NCBI GenBank assembly: GCA_963726715.1
Contig: CAVSDF010000008.1
Coordinates: 62,001 to 126,000 of the forward strand
Source: CAVSDF01 sp963726715
GTDB lineage: Bacteria; Bacteroidota; Rhodothermia; Rhodothermales; BA12
DNA length: 64,000 bases
Direction of reading: 5' to 3'
In this document: positions 12,425 through 20,595 of the stretch, one piece after another
Layout of the letters: the number at the start of each line of letters is the position of its first letter
How positions within the stretch are numbered: position 1 is the first letter of the stretch
Position numbers and translations under genes: made by a program
The notes under the pieces: model-generated
Seen by the model: the letters and a program-made list of their open reading frames with translations, nothing else
What the model was told of the DNA's origin: nothing
The model's database searches: none

Positions 12425-14482
12425 ATGTCCCGCTTCCCCTGCCACCTGCCGCGCGCCGCGGCCTGCGTGCTTCTGCTCGTCGCACTCGCCGCCTGCGGGC
12501 CGACGACGAAGGAAATCGCGCGCGAGAGCAACCGCCGCGCCCAGGCCCTCGAATCGTCTGGCGACCTCGACGCCGCCATCGAGAGCTACGCCGCCGCCGT
12601 GCGCACCGCGGGCCGCGCCGACGCCCGCGCCGCGTACGCCCGCCTCGCCGCCGCGCGACTCGACCGCCGCATCGCCGAAGCGTCGGCGATGGGCGACCGG
12701 CAGCAGTTCGCCGAGGGCATCGGCCACCTCGGCACCCTCGACACGTGGATGCGGGAGTCGGCCGCTCTCGGCGTCGCGCTCGGTGAACCGGCGTCGGTGC
12801 CGGTGCTGCGCCTGCGGTTGCGCACCGGCGCCGCCGAACAGGCCCTCGCAAGCGCCCGCGATGCGTTCGCGCGCGGCGACGACGACGCGGCCATCGGCAG
12901 CGCCACGAACGGACGCCGCTACGACATCGGCGGCACGACGGACGAAGGACTCGTCGATGTCGAGGTCCGCGCCCGCAACCGCGCCGCCACCCGCGTCGGC
13001 GACGAGGCCGCGGCGACGCTCCGCGCCGGTCGTCCCTTCGACGCCCTGACCGCTCTCGCGCGGGCGTACGCCTACCAGCCCAACGACGGCGCCGTCGTCG
13101 CCGCGCTCAACCAGACGCGCACGGGCGCCAACCAGCGCGCCGCCGAAATCCGCCTCGCCGAAGCCGACGCCGCACCGCCCGACCGCGCCTTCGACATCGC
13201 CACCGACGGCCTGCGCTACCCCGCCTCCCGCGCCATCGCCGACCGCCTGCGCGCCGCCTACGACCGCGCCGCCATCGCCGCCGTCACCGAGCGCATCGCC
13301 GCCGCGAACACCTCCGCCGACGCCGGGCGCGCCGACGAGTCGCGGCAGGCCCTCACCGACGCCACCCGCTTCGCCGTCACCGACGCCCTGCGCGCGACGC
13401 TCGGCACCGCCCGCGCCGACATCGGCGCCCGCGTCATCGACAGCGCCTTCTCGGACGCCCGCCAGAGCGCCGAGCGCGGCGATTTCCAGGCCGCCTACCG
13501 CCTCCTCGACAGCGCCCGTCCGTTCCGCGAAGGCGCCCTCACCGGACGCTTCGACCAGGCCCGCGGCGACCTCGTGCTCGTCCACGCCGACGCGCTCGAC
13601 ACCGGCGGGCGGCCCGGCGACGCCCTCGACCTGCTCCGCGGCGCGACCCTGCCGACCGATGCGCAGCGCCGCCGCGCGGGCACGATGATGCAGGGGATGC
13701 GCCTCCACGCGACCGATCTGGCCTTCGAGCGCGCCGACGCGTGGGCGCGCGAGGGCCGCATCGGCGCCGCCGACACCGCCCTCGCCGTCGCCGCCGCGTA
13801 CGGTGTGCCCGGCCTCGCCGCGCGCCTCGATTCCGCCCGCGCGCGCCTGCTCCTCGACCGCGCCCAGGACGCCCTCACCGCCGGACGTTTCCGCGCCGCC
13901 CTCGACCTCACCACCCGTCTCGACACCGCCCGCCGCGCCCTCCCGCGCGGCATCCGCGCGCGGCAGTCGAGCCTGCGCGGCCAGATCGTCGAGCGCGGGC
14001 AGATGCGCGTGCTCATCGTCCCGTCGCGCGGTGGGGAGGGCGTCGATGCGGCCACGCTCAGCGCCCTGAACCTGCGCATCCGCGCGGCCTACGGCGACGC
14101 CCACCCGCTCGTCGCCTTCGTACCGATTGCCGAGAGCGACCGCGCCCTCGCCCGCCTCGCCAACCCGGACGCTCTCGCCGACGGCGACGCCCTCGCCCTC
14201 GCCCGCACGCTCCGCGCCGGTGCCCTCGTCATCGTCGATGTCGCCGCCGCCGACAGCGTGGGCGGAGCCGCCAACACCGACGCGACCGCCGCCGACGGCC
14301 CGGCTGTGCGCCGCATCGAGACGACGTACCGGATTTTGCGCGTGAACGACCGCCGCGAACTCGCCCGCGAGACCGTCGCCGCGCGCGGACAGGCTGGCCT
14401 CGCCCCCGACCCGCGCAACGACGCCATCGCCGCCGCCCTCCTCACCCGCCTCCTCGCCCGCCTCGAATCGCTCGTGCCGTGA
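12425..14482 (+). CDS. Lipoprotein with alanine-rich TPR-like helical repeats
   Basis: 685 residues from the ATG at 12425. The signal peptide ends in the lipobox LVALAAC (Cys about 24). The mature part is almost wholly alpha-helical and Ala/Arg/Asp-rich. Its first repeat, RRAQALESSGDLDAAIESYAAA, is TPR-like, and similar pairs recur (FDALTALARAYAYQP, GDFQAAYRLLDSARP). The last 170 residues look like a mixed alpha/beta domain (RVLIVPSRGGEGVDAATL). This suggests an outer-membrane or periplasmic scaffold, but I do not recognise a named family. An upstream in-frame TTG (12389) is less likely because it overlaps the promoter box. Confidence 0.8.
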   Translation: MSRFPCHLPRAAACVLLLVALAACGPTTKEIARESNRRAQALESSGDLDAAIESYAAAVRTAGRADARAAYARLAAARLDRRIAEASAMGDRQQFAEGIGHLGTLDTWMRESAALGVALGEPASVPVLRLRLRTGAAEQALASARDAFARGDDDAAIGSATNGRRYDIGGTTDEGLVDVEVRARNRAATRVGDEAAATLRAGRPFDALTALARAYAYQPNDGAVVAALNQTRTGANQRAAEIRLAEADAAPPDRAFDIATDGLRYPASRAIADRLRAAYDRAAIAAVTERIAAANTSADAGRADESRQALTDATRFAVTDALRATLGTARADIGARVIDSAFSDARQSAERGDFQAAYRLLDSARPFREGALTGRFDQARGDLVLVHADALDTGGRPGDALDLLRGATLPTDAQRRRAGTMMQGMRLHATDLAFERADAWAREGRIGAADTALAVAAAYGVPGLAARLDSARARLLLDRAQDALTAGRFRAALDLTTRLDTARRALPRGIRARQSSLRGQIVERGQMRVLIVPSRGGEGVDAATLSALNLRIRAAYGDAHPLVAFVPIAESDRALARLANPDALADGDALALARTLRAGALVIVDVAAADSVGGAANTDATAADGPAVRRIETTYRILRVNDRRELARETVAARGQAGLAPDPRNDAIAAALLTRLLARLESLVP

Positions 14483-14509
14483 GGGGGGAGCGGGGTTAGG
14501 GAGAAGGAA

Positions 14510-14687
14510 ACCTGTCAGGTGCGGGACCTGAGAGGTTGGGCAGGCCGGAGAATCGGAGCGCTTCAGCTGGCATTTCAGCGCGGTTTCAGACCGTTCGGTC
14601 GGTGAACAGGGCGCCGCGCGCCCCGATGCCTGGACCTGTCAGGTCCCGTACCTGAGAGGGCTTGCGCCCACAGACCGTTCGGTCGGT
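14510..14687. promoter_or_regulatory. Duplicated repeat/operator block upstream of the 14740 gene
   Basis: Two copies of ACCTGTCAGGT...ACCTGAGAGG (14510-14535, 14634-14659) alternate with two identical 17-mers CAGACCGTTCGGTCGGT (14587-14603, 14671-14687). The 17-mer contains the dyad GACCG-TT-CGGTC, a form common for TetR-family operators. The second copy abuts the -33 position of the promoter. No regulator gene is adjacent. The remaining sequence of the gap shows nothing else. Confidence 0.5.
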
Positions 14688-14717
14688 TAAGGCGTGGGGC
14701 GCCGGGTCGATATCTTG
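14687..14717 (+). promoter_or_regulatory. Promoter of the small membrane protein at 14740
   Basis: TTA at 14687-14689, 21 nt, then TATCTTG at 14711-14717, ending 22 nt before the GTG start. The spacing matches other promoters in the window. The -33 element touches the dyad at 14671-14687, so a bound repressor would block it. Confidence 0.45.
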
Positions 14718-14739
14718 CGCGATCCTTCCCCCGCCTCCC

Positions 14740-15177
14740 GTGCTGAACCGCCTGCGCCCGGCTGCGCTCGACATCGCCGCCTTCGTCTTCCTCCTCGTCG
14801 CCCTCTCGACGCGCATCGGGTGGATGTTGACGGTCGCGCTCGTCTATGCGGGCCTGATCGTCGTGATGCGCATCGCCACGATCTTCGCGCGCATCGCGCC
14901 GCCGGTCTCGGAGACGCCGGAGGGCATCTTCCACGCGCTCTACGGCGGCAGCGTCGTGGCGTCGGCGCTGGCGCAGGAGTGGACGCTTGCGGCGGCGTGG
15001 GTGGCCGTCTGGGGGCTGTCGTTCGTGTCGTCGCGCCGCGCGTCGGCGCCGTCGGCCATCGCGGTGGCAGCGGCGGACAAGGCCGCGCGCATCACCGGGA
15101 GCAAGGGCGTGAAGGACGGCCGCTCGAAGGGTGCCGCGACGCCCGTCAGTTCGCGGGGCAGTCGGCGTTCGGGCTGA
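14740..15177 (+). CDS. Small inner-membrane protein, unknown
   Basis: 145 residues from a GTG start, chosen because the promoter box ends 22 nt upstream and the next residues (LNRLRPAALDIAAFVFLLVAL) begin the first membrane segment. Three or four hydrophobic segments span residues about 8-105 (TRIGWMLTVALVYAGLIVV, LYGGSVVASALAQ, AAAWVAVWGLSFV). A basic, Ser-rich tail follows. No family recognised. Its last 32 nt overlap tail-to-tail with the converging lipoprotein gene. Confidence 0.65.
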   Translation: MLNRLRPAALDIAAFVFLLVALSTRIGWMLTVALVYAGLIVVMRIATIFARIAPPVSETPEGIFHALYGGSVVASALAQEWTLAAAWVAVWGLSFVSSRRASAPSAIAVAAADKAARITGSKGVKDGRSKGAATPVSSRGSRRSG

Positions 15178-15610
15178 TCGAGATGCGCAGCGAGGCCGCG
15201 GCGCCGTTTCCGGGCGTCAGCGACACCGCGCCGCAGGCCTCGGTGCCGATGCGGATCGGCATCGTCTGGTCGAGCCGTCCGCCCGAAGCGGTCGTCACGC
15301 GCACGAACAACTCGTGGAGGCCCGGCGCGGCCGCCACGCGCAGACGCTCGGCAAGGGCGGGGTTCGTCGTGTTGGCGACCGCTTTCCGCACGACGCGGAC
15401 GCCGTCGAGGCGCACGTCCACCTGCTCGCCCGAGAACGTGCGCGTGAGGTCGAGGACGAAGACCTGCGCGTTCGGCGGGTACGTCGGCGGGACGTAGGTC
15501 TCGCCCGAGTTGCGCGTGTCGGTGCCGTCGTAGAGGCCGCAGCCGCTGAGGGCGGCGGCGAGCGTGGCGGCGGTGGCGGCGAGGCAGCGCGCCGAGGGAA
15601 GCGTGCGCAT
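15146..15610 (-). CDS. Tandem lipoprotein A, unknown family
   Basis: 154 residues. The signal peptide ends in the lipobox AAALSGC (Cys24). The mature domain has a beta-rich pattern shared with the next two upstream genes: QVFVLDLTRTFSGEQVDVRLDGV, then GLHELFVRV, then a Cys (TEACGAV) and a final Cys-Pro (ADCPAN). The conserved Cys pair could form a disulfide joining the last strand to the core. It is the last gene of a five-gene minus-strand operon. I do not recognise the family. The fold reads like a small Ig-like or lipocalin-sized beta sandwich. Confidence 0.78.
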   Translation of the reverse strand: MRTLPSARCLAATAATLAAALSGCGLYDGTDTRNSGETYVPPTYPPNAQVFVLDLTRTFSGEQVDVRLDGVRVVRKAVANTTNPALAERLRVAAAPGLHELFVRVTTASGGRLDQTMPIRIGTEACGAVSLTPGNGAAASLRISISPNADCPAN

Positions 15611-15630
15611 CGTGAGAGCAGGAAAGAACG

Positions 15631-16116
15631 TCAGGGGCAGGTGTCGGGCGTCACGATGTTCAGGCGCGACTGCTGCGGGATGGCGGCGTTGCGCACGAAC
15701 GTGACCGTCGCGCAGGTCTTCTCGCCGATGCGCACCGGCAACTCGTCGGACACGTTGTAGTCGATCGTTCCGACGCGCACGAACAGCTTGCGCAGGGCGG
15801 GCGTGGCCGCGAACCGCGCCGTCGCCGTGACCGTCTTGCCCGGCGGCGTCGTCACGTTGTTGCGGTAGATCCGCTGCCCGTCGACGCGGATGTCCACCTG
15901 CTCGCCGTCGAACTGCTGGAGGACGGTGACGGTGAAGAGCACCGACCCCGACGGCACACTCGGCGAGACGCTCACCGAATCGGCACCGGGCGGGCGGATG
16001 GCGTTCGCGTCGCCGACACGCGGCCAGCAGCCGCCGAGCACGACGCTGCACGCGGCGAGGGCCACGAGCGCGGACGCCGACGAGGCGGTGGAGCGGAGGG
16101 AGCGGGCAGGGCGCAT
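15631..16116 (-). CDS. Tandem lipoprotein B, paralogue of A and C
   Basis: 161 residues from the ATG at 16116. The signal peptide offers two possible lipobox cysteines (LVALAAC, Cys23; VVLGGC, Cys30). The domain repeats the family pattern: VLQQFDGEQVDIRVDGQRIYR, LRKLFVRVG, EKTCATVTF, and a terminal DTCP. Only 20 nt separates it from gene A and 28 nt from gene C, so the three are co-transcribed tandem duplicates that have diverged strongly. Role unknown; anchored in a periplasm-facing membrane. Confidence 0.78.
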   Translation of the reverse strand: MRPARSLRSTASSASALVALAACSVVLGGCWPRVGDANAIRPPGADSVSVSPSVPSGSVLFTVTVLQQFDGEQVDIRVDGQRIYRNNVTTPPGKTVTATARFAATPALRKLFVRVGTIDYNVSDELPVRIGEKTCATVTFVRNAAIPQQSRLNIVTPDTCP

Positions 16117-16144
16117 CACGAGGGAAGAGGCGGGCAGGCGGCGG

Positions 16145-16615
16145 TCAGCGCGGGCAGGTGGCGGGCGGAGGCAGCTCGATCGACAGGGTCGAGAGCTGCG
16201 GGATGTCGTTGTTGATGGCGAACCGAACCGCCGCGCACGGCTGCGCCGACACGTTGACCGGCGTCTCGGTGTTGACGTTGAAGGTCTCGTTTCCGACGCG
16301 CACGTAGAAATTGTGGAGACCGGGCGCAATCGGAATCCGCACCCGCGTCGTGAGGGCCGAGCCGGGCGCGGTCGATACGCTCTTGCGGTAGTAGCGGACG
16401 CCGTCGAAGCGCAGATCGACCGACTCGCCCGCGAACTGCGTCGTCACGTCGACGATGAAGACGACGGCGTCGGCGGGGTACGACGGTGGGTTGGTGATGA
16501 TGGGAATCGCCTCCGTTTTGCCGTCAGCGGCATCTCCGACGAAATGGACGCCGCAGCCCGCGAGCACGAGCGGCGCGGCGGCGAAGGCCGACAGGAGCGG
16601 GCGGAGGAAGCGCAT
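16145..16615 (-). CDS. Tandem lipoprotein C, paralogue of A and B
   Basis: 156 residues from MRFLRPLLSAFAAAPL; an upstream in-frame ATG at 16654 would spoil the signal peptide. The lipobox is LVLAGC (Cys21). Family pattern: VVFIVDVTTQFAGESVDLRFDG, GLHNFYVRVGNETFNVNT, AQPCAAVRF, terminal ATCPR. It starts 32 nt after the thioredoxin-fold gene stops, so it belongs to the same operon. The function is not recognised. Confidence 0.78.
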   Translation of the reverse strand: MRFLRPLLSAFAAAPLVLAGCGVHFVGDAADGKTEAIPIITNPPSYPADAVVFIVDVTTQFAGESVDLRFDGVRYYRKSVSTAPGSALTTRVRIPIAPGLHNFYVRVGNETFNVNTETPVNVSAQPCAAVRFAINNDIPQLSTLSIELPPPATCPR

Positions 16616-16647
16616 CGGGGGCGGGCGGTGTCTCGATATGGAGCAGA

Positions 16648-17112
16648 TCACCACATCGATTGAGTGGCATCAACGAGCGTGCCAAGCGTGTCCGCGTCGG
16701 CCTCGCCGTAGTTCATCGCGAACGCGAGCTGCCCGCGCTTGTGGAAAATCCACGTCGACGGAATCCACGTGAGCGGGAGGCCGAGGAAGTGGCGGCGGCG
16801 CCCATCGCTGTCTTCGTGCGAGCCGTCGCCGCGCTGCACGATCTCGTCGACACTGCCGCCATCGCCAACGGTCAGGCCGTGTTCGGCAAGCATGTCGGCG
16901 CCAGACTGCCCGCCGTTCCAGACGGTCACGAAGACGACGGGCACGTCGGGGTGGCTCTCCAGGAAGGCGGGCCAGGCGGCGAGTTCGCGGCGTGAATTGC
17001 CGCACCACGGCGCCCAGAAATGGATGACGTGCGGCCCGTCGGTCCTGGCGATGCGGTCGCGGACGGCGACTTCGGCGTCGGTGGCGTGGGGTGGGAGCGA
17101 GGCGATGGTCAT
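16648..17112 (-). CDS. Thioredoxin-fold protein with monothiol CGNS site
   Basis: 154 residues from MTIASLPPHATDAEVAVRD; longer in-frame starts give low-complexity sequence. The thioredoxin motif reads HFWAPWCGNSRRELAAW, so the second active-site Cys is Ser (CxxS). The cis-Pro region is probably LTWIPSTWIFH. Lacking the resolving Cys, it is unlikely to be a full dithiol reductase. A mixed-disulfide or glutathionylation role is more plausible. No signal peptide is visible, which places it in the cytoplasm. It sits between rsmI (46 nt upstream) and three lipoproteins with conserved Cys pairs. Confidence 0.82.
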   Translation of the reverse strand: MTIASLPPHATDAEVAVRDRIARTDGPHVIHFWAPWCGNSRRELAAWPAFLESHPDVPVVFVTVWNGGQSGADMLAEHGLTVGDGGSVDEIVQRGDGSHEDSDGRRRHFLGLPLTWIPSTWIFHKRGQLAFAMNYGEADADTLGTLVDATQSMW

Positions 17113-17158
17113 CGGGGAACGGCGGGATGGAAGATTGGAATCTGGGAAAGCGCACGGG

Positions 17159-17944
17159 TCAAGTGTCGTCGCCCGTATCGTCCGTGGTGTCGTCGGCGTC
17201 ATCGGCACCGTAGTCGGGGGCACCGTCGTCGTCGGCACCTCCGTCGCGGTCGACCATCCGGCGTCGGCGTGGGGGCGGTTCGGCGCCCTCGACGATCAGG
17301 ACGATCTCGCCCCGGACGCGGGGCTGGGCACCGTAGTGGGCGGCAAGCTCGGCGAGGGTGCCGCGGCGGACTTCCTCGAACGTCTTCGTCAGCTCGCGGG
17401 CGACGGCGGCGCGGCGGTCGGGGCCGAAGACGGCGGCCATCTCGCCGAGGGCGCGGACGATGCGGTGGGGGCTTTCGTAGAACACCATCGTCCGCGTCTC
17501 GCCGTCGAGCGCCTGCAACCGCGTCTGGCGGCCCTTCTTCTGCGGCAGGAAGCCCTCGAAGGTGAAGCGCTCGGTCGGGAGGGCGCTCGCGGTGAGCGCG
17601 GGCACGAACGCCGTCGCCCCCGGCAGCGCCTCCACGCGCACGCCCGCCTCGACGGCGGCGCGGACGAGGAAGAACGCCGGATCGGAGATGCCGGGGCTGC
17701 CTGCGTCGGTGATGAGGGCGACGGTCTCGCCGGCCATCATCCGGGCGACGAGGCGCGGCGCGGCGGTGCGCTCGTTGTGGGCGTGGTAGGCCGTGCGGGG
17801 CGTCTTGATGCCGTAGTGGTCGAGCAGGACGCCGCTCGTGCGCGTGTCCTCGCAGGCCACGACGGCGGCCTCGCCGAGGATGCGAATCGCCCGCAGCGTG
17901 ATGTCTTCGAGGTTGCCGACGGGCGTGGGGACGAGGACGAGCAC
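17159..17944 (-). CDS. rsmI: 16S rRNA (cytidine1402-2'-O)-methyltransferase
   Basis: 261 residues, tetrapyrrole-methylase fold. It methylates the 2'-O of C1402 in the decoding centre using S-adenosylmethionine. The N-terminus MLVLVPTPVGNLEDITLRA is diagnostic, followed by ACEDTRTSGVLL, ALITDAGSPGISDPA (SAM site), FEGFLPQKKG and VFYESPHRI. The last 40 residues form an Asp-rich tail (DDDGAPDYGADDADD) beyond the usual family end. It is the first gene of the operon with the thioredoxin-fold and lipoprotein genes. A TACATTCA box on the minus strand (17967-17974) lies 22 nt upstream. Confidence 0.95.
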   Translation of the reverse strand: MLVLVPTPVGNLEDITLRAIRILGEAAVVACEDTRTSGVLLDHYGIKTPRTAYHAHNERTAAPRLVARMMAGETVALITDAGSPGISDPAFFLVRAAVEAGVRVEALPGATAFVPALTASALPTERFTFEGFLPQKKGRQTRLQALDGETRTMVFYESPHRIVRALGEMAAVFGPDRRAAVARELTKTFEEVRRGTLAELAAHYGAQPRVRGEIVLIVEGAEPPPRRRRMVDRDGGADDDGAPDYGADDADDTTDDTGDDT

Positions 17945-17966
17945 CGGGGGGAGGTCTGGTTCGGCC

Positions 17967-17974
17967 TGAATGTA
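17967..17974 (-). promoter_or_regulatory. Possible -7 box of the rsmI operon
   Basis: TACATTCA on the minus strand matches the TAnnTT(G/C) box seen before other genes and sits 22 nt before the ATG. No TTG lies at the expected -33 distance because the upstream DNA is the C/A-rich module arm. Confidence 0.3.
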
Positions 17975-17990
17975 CGGGGGGCGGTGAGGG

Positions 17991-18073
17991 GTGGGTTGGT
18001 GAGGAGTGGGTTGGTGAGTTGTTGGTCGTAGGTCGAAAGACCGTGACCAGCCGGTCTCTACTCACCAACCCAC
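17991..18073. repeat. Intergenic inverted-repeat module 2 (G/T arm ... C/A arm)
   Basis: GTGGGTTGGTGAG occurs twice in the left arm (17991-18003, 18006-18018). Its exact reverse complement CTCACCAACCCAC is at 18061-18073. The centre holds an imperfect dyad that starts GTAGGTCGAAAGACC and ends GGTCTCTAC. Lies between rsmI and the deacetylase-like gene. Confidence 0.75.
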
Positions 18074-18087
18074 CAGCCCAAACTCCC

Positions 18088-18972
18088 TCACACCGTGTCC
18101 TCGCCCAGCACGTACTCGATGCGCACGCCGGGCTGGCGCTCCATCCACCCGAGCAGGTCGCCGAGCCAGCGGGCGACCATGCCGCGCTCCCATCCCCAGC
18201 GCGTGAAGTGGTCGTGGAAGCCGACGGCGAAATAGGCCGCTTCGCCAGGGCGGCGCGGAAGCGCGAGGGCCGTGGCGAAGTCCGCGCGGGCGGCATCGAG
18301 GGTCGAGTCGTAGATCGCGGCGTCGAGCGCCCACGTGTAGTCGGTGAGGTCGGGGACGTACGAGAGCGAGTCGGTCGTCGTCGGGCGCGCGACGTCGGGG
18401 TTGGTGACGACGCGGAAGCCCAGTTCGCGCAGCACCCGCAGGCTCGGCGGCTCCATCTGCCGGTCGGTGCCGACGCCGACGTATTTGCCCGGCCGCACGC
18501 CGGTCGCGGCTTCGAGGATCGCGCGTCCCCGCGCGATCTGGGCGCGGATCGTGTCGTCGGGCAGCCACTGGCCGGTCGTGGGGTCCATGAACTCACCGCC
18601 CGTGCCGCCGGTCGGGGCGTGGCGGTGCGTGTAGCCGTGCTGCGAGACGCCGTGGCCGCGACGGAGCGCCTCGCGCAGGAACGCGGCCATGCGCCCGTCG
18701 GCGTTGCGGGCGCTCGTGAGGCGCGCGGGGATGACCGACAACTCGACGCGCGCGCCGAAGCGCTCGGCGACGGCGAGGAACGAGTCGATCTCCTGCGGCT
18801 GCACGCGCGTGTCGTTCATGAACACATCGTCGACGCGGAGGGCGACGCGGACCGTCGGCGTGTCGGCGACGCCGGCGCGCGGTGCAGGCGGCAGCATCGG
18901 CGTCTGGGCGGCGCAGGCGCTCGCGGCGAGCAGGGCGAGCAGCGGGAGGAATCGGGCGCGCATGCGAGGCAT
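18088..18972 (-). CDS. Polysaccharide-deacetylase-like lipoprotein
   Basis: 294 residues; an ATG at 18963 (MRARFLPLL) is an equally good start. The signal peptide ends in LLAASAC, a lipobox. Metal and catalytic motifs of the NodB/DUF2334-type deacetylase barrel are visible: RVDDVFMND (Asp pair, about residue 48), HGVSQHGYTHRH (His motif, about 112) and a C-terminal FHDHFTRWGWERG. The substrate is probably a cell-surface or environmental polysaccharide. The family assignment rests on motifs, not on full-length likeness. The upstream region carries the palindromic repeat cluster 18992-19107. Confidence 0.7.
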   Translation of the reverse strand: MPRMRARFLPLLALLAASACAAQTPMLPPAPRAGVADTPTVRVALRVDDVFMNDTRVQPQEIDSFLAVAERFGARVELSVIPARLTSARNADGRMAAFLREALRRGHGVSQHGYTHRHAPTGGTGGEFMDPTTGQWLPDDTIRAQIARGRAILEAATGVRPGKYVGVGTDRQMEPPSLRVLRELGFRVVTNPDVARPTTTDSLSYVPDLTDYTWALDAAIYDSTLDAARADFATALALPRRPGEAAYFAVGFHDHFTRWGWERGMVARWLGDLLGWMERQPGVRIEYVLGEDTV

Positions 18973-18991
18973 CGGTCAGGTCCGTGCGAAG

Positions 18992-19107
18992 GTAGGCGAC
19001 GTGCTCGCACGTCCCGCCCGCCGTCTGCATTCTCGACCGGTGGCTGAGCCTGTCGAAGCCCGCGCGTCGGGCGCAGGCCACGGGTCCGGGACGTGCTCGC
19101 ACGTCCC
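18992..19107. repeat. Composite palindromic repeat cluster (two inverted GACGTGC palindromes plus GGCTGAGCC element)
   Basis: Copy 2 of the GGGACGTGC palindrome (core 18998-19013, preceded by GTAGGC and followed by CCGC) and copy 3 (19088-19107) lie in opposite orientation by their flanks. Between them is GGCTGAGCCTGTCGAAGCC (19042-19060), a sequence type common in extragenic DNA of many bacteria. The arrangement resembles a BIME: paired REP palindromes around a spacer. Confidence 0.7.
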
Positions 19108-19124
19108 CTGCGACGGCGTCCGCA

Positions 19125-20573
19125 TCATCCCCGGCGCCACGAGGTGCGGGCGAGGAGATAGGCGGCCACGGCGCCGATGGCCACGTTGGCGCTCCACATG
19201 ACGAGCGCGGGCGGGATCCAGAGGTAGCGGTCGGAGAGCTTCTCGCCGATGACGAGCGTCACCCAGAAGACGAGGAAGAGGGCGACCGCGATGACGCCCG
19301 CGCGGGCCAGACCGCCGCCGCGGCTGCGCACGCCGAGGCCGAGATACGCCCCGGCGAGGGCGAAGACGAAGCACGCGAGCGCGATCGCCTGCTTCTTGTG
19401 GACCTCGACGCGCAGGGCGTTGGCCTCGCGCTGCGACCATTCCAGCCCGCGGATCAGGCCCTCGGCTTCGGCGCGGTGCGTCGACACGTCGGCGCTCGCG
19501 CGTTGGAGGACGAGGCCGCGCGCGGTCGTGTCGAGGCCGGCGAGGAGGTCGGCGCGGTGTGGCGGTGCGGACGGGCGGAGCGTGTCGGAGCGGGGCGCGT
19601 CGGGGCGGCCCTGAGCGGGGCGGAGGGCGCGCGCGTTGGCGCTTCCGGCGACGGTCGTGAAGATGGAATCGAGGCGGCCGCTGTCGCCGCGCTGCTGGCG
19701 GTCGAGGGAGTCGAGCTGGGCGAGGAGGGCGCTCGTCGGCGTCGTGCGGTCGTTGCGGAAGCCGTCGCTCGGGCTGCGCTCGAAGCGGAAGCCGCCGAGG
19801 TCGAGGCGGATGCGGAGCCGCTCGAAGCGCACGCGCTCGGTGCGCCCCGTCGGCGCGGCGGCGGCGGTGGCGACGGCCCCGCCGGTGTCGGTCGGGCCGA
19901 GCGGGACGGGCATCGCGCCGCCGGGCGCGTCGCGCTCGACCGATCCATCGTCGAGGACGAGGGCGACGCGCTCGCCGGGTTCGGGCACGAGGCGGCCCCT
20001 CGCGGCCTTGATGACGACGCGCGCGTCGGTGCCGCGCGTGAGGTCGTAGACGAGCAGGTCTTCCATGCGGTCGGCGCGGGGGATGCGCTGCGCGAGGATG
20101 GCGTAGCCGCTCAGCCGCGTGAAGAAAACGCCCGGACGCAGTGCAAACGCGGGCTGCGAGCGCCGGATGTCCTGCCACAGGCTCCGGGCGCGGAAGTTGG
20201 CCTCGGGGAGGACGACGTTGTTCACGTACACCATCGCCCCACTGGCGAGCGCCCCGACGAGCGCGAGCGGCCAGAGCAGCCGCACGACCGAGATCCCCGC
20301 CGCCTGCGCCACCGTCAGCGCCTGCGTCTCCGAGAGCCGCGCGACGGCCACGAGGGCGGCGAAGAAGACCGACATCGGCACGGCGAGCGCGAGGATGTAC
20401 GCCATGTTGTAGGCGATCAACTCGACGACGATGCCGCCCGGCAGCCCGCGCCCGATGAGGTCCTTCGAGAACCGGATCAGGAACTGCAGGATGAGCAGGA
20501 AGACGAGCGTGAAGAGCGCCCCGAAGAACGGCGCCGGAAGCGCCCGCAGCAGCGTCCGGTGGAGCAGTGACAC
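19125..20573 (-). CDS. LptF/LptG-family lipopolysaccharide export permease
   Basis: 482 residues from the GTG at 20573 (SLLHRTLLRALPAPFFGAL). The open frame reaches 20831, but that part translates the C/A-rich repeat arm. Membrane segments lie at about 15-40, 55-80 and 100-125 (VVRLLWPLALVGALASGAMV), then a long periplasmic beta-jellyroll region, then three C-terminal segments (IALACFVFALAGAYLGLG, VIAVALFLVFWVTLVI, NVAIGAVAAYLLA). This is the YjgP/YjgQ architecture that extracts LPS with LptB. A Pro/Ala-rich insertion of about 120 residues lengthens the periplasmic part. LptF versus LptG cannot be decided. Confidence 0.9.
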   Translation of the reverse strand: MSLLHRTLLRALPAPFFGALFTLVFLLILQFLIRFSKDLIGRGLPGGIVVELIAYNMAYILALAVPMSVFFAALVAVARLSETQALTVAQAAGISVVRLLWPLALVGALASGAMVYVNNVVLPEANFRARSLWQDIRRSQPAFALRPGVFFTRLSGYAILAQRIPRADRMEDLLVYDLTRGTDARVVIKAARGRLVPEPGERVALVLDDGSVERDAPGGAMPVPLGPTDTGGAVATAAAAPTGRTERVRFERLRIRLDLGGFRFERSPSDGFRNDRTTPTSALLAQLDSLDRQQRGDSGRLDSIFTTVAGSANARALRPAQGRPDAPRSDTLRPSAPPHRADLLAGLDTTARGLVLQRASADVSTHRAEAEGLIRGLEWSQREANALRVEVHKKQAIALACFVFALAGAYLGLGVRSRGGGLARAGVIAVALFLVFWVTLVIGEKLSDRYLWIPPALVMWSANVAIGAVAAYLLARTSWRRG

Positions 20574-20595
20574 GGGGGCGGAGGGCACGGGGAGC

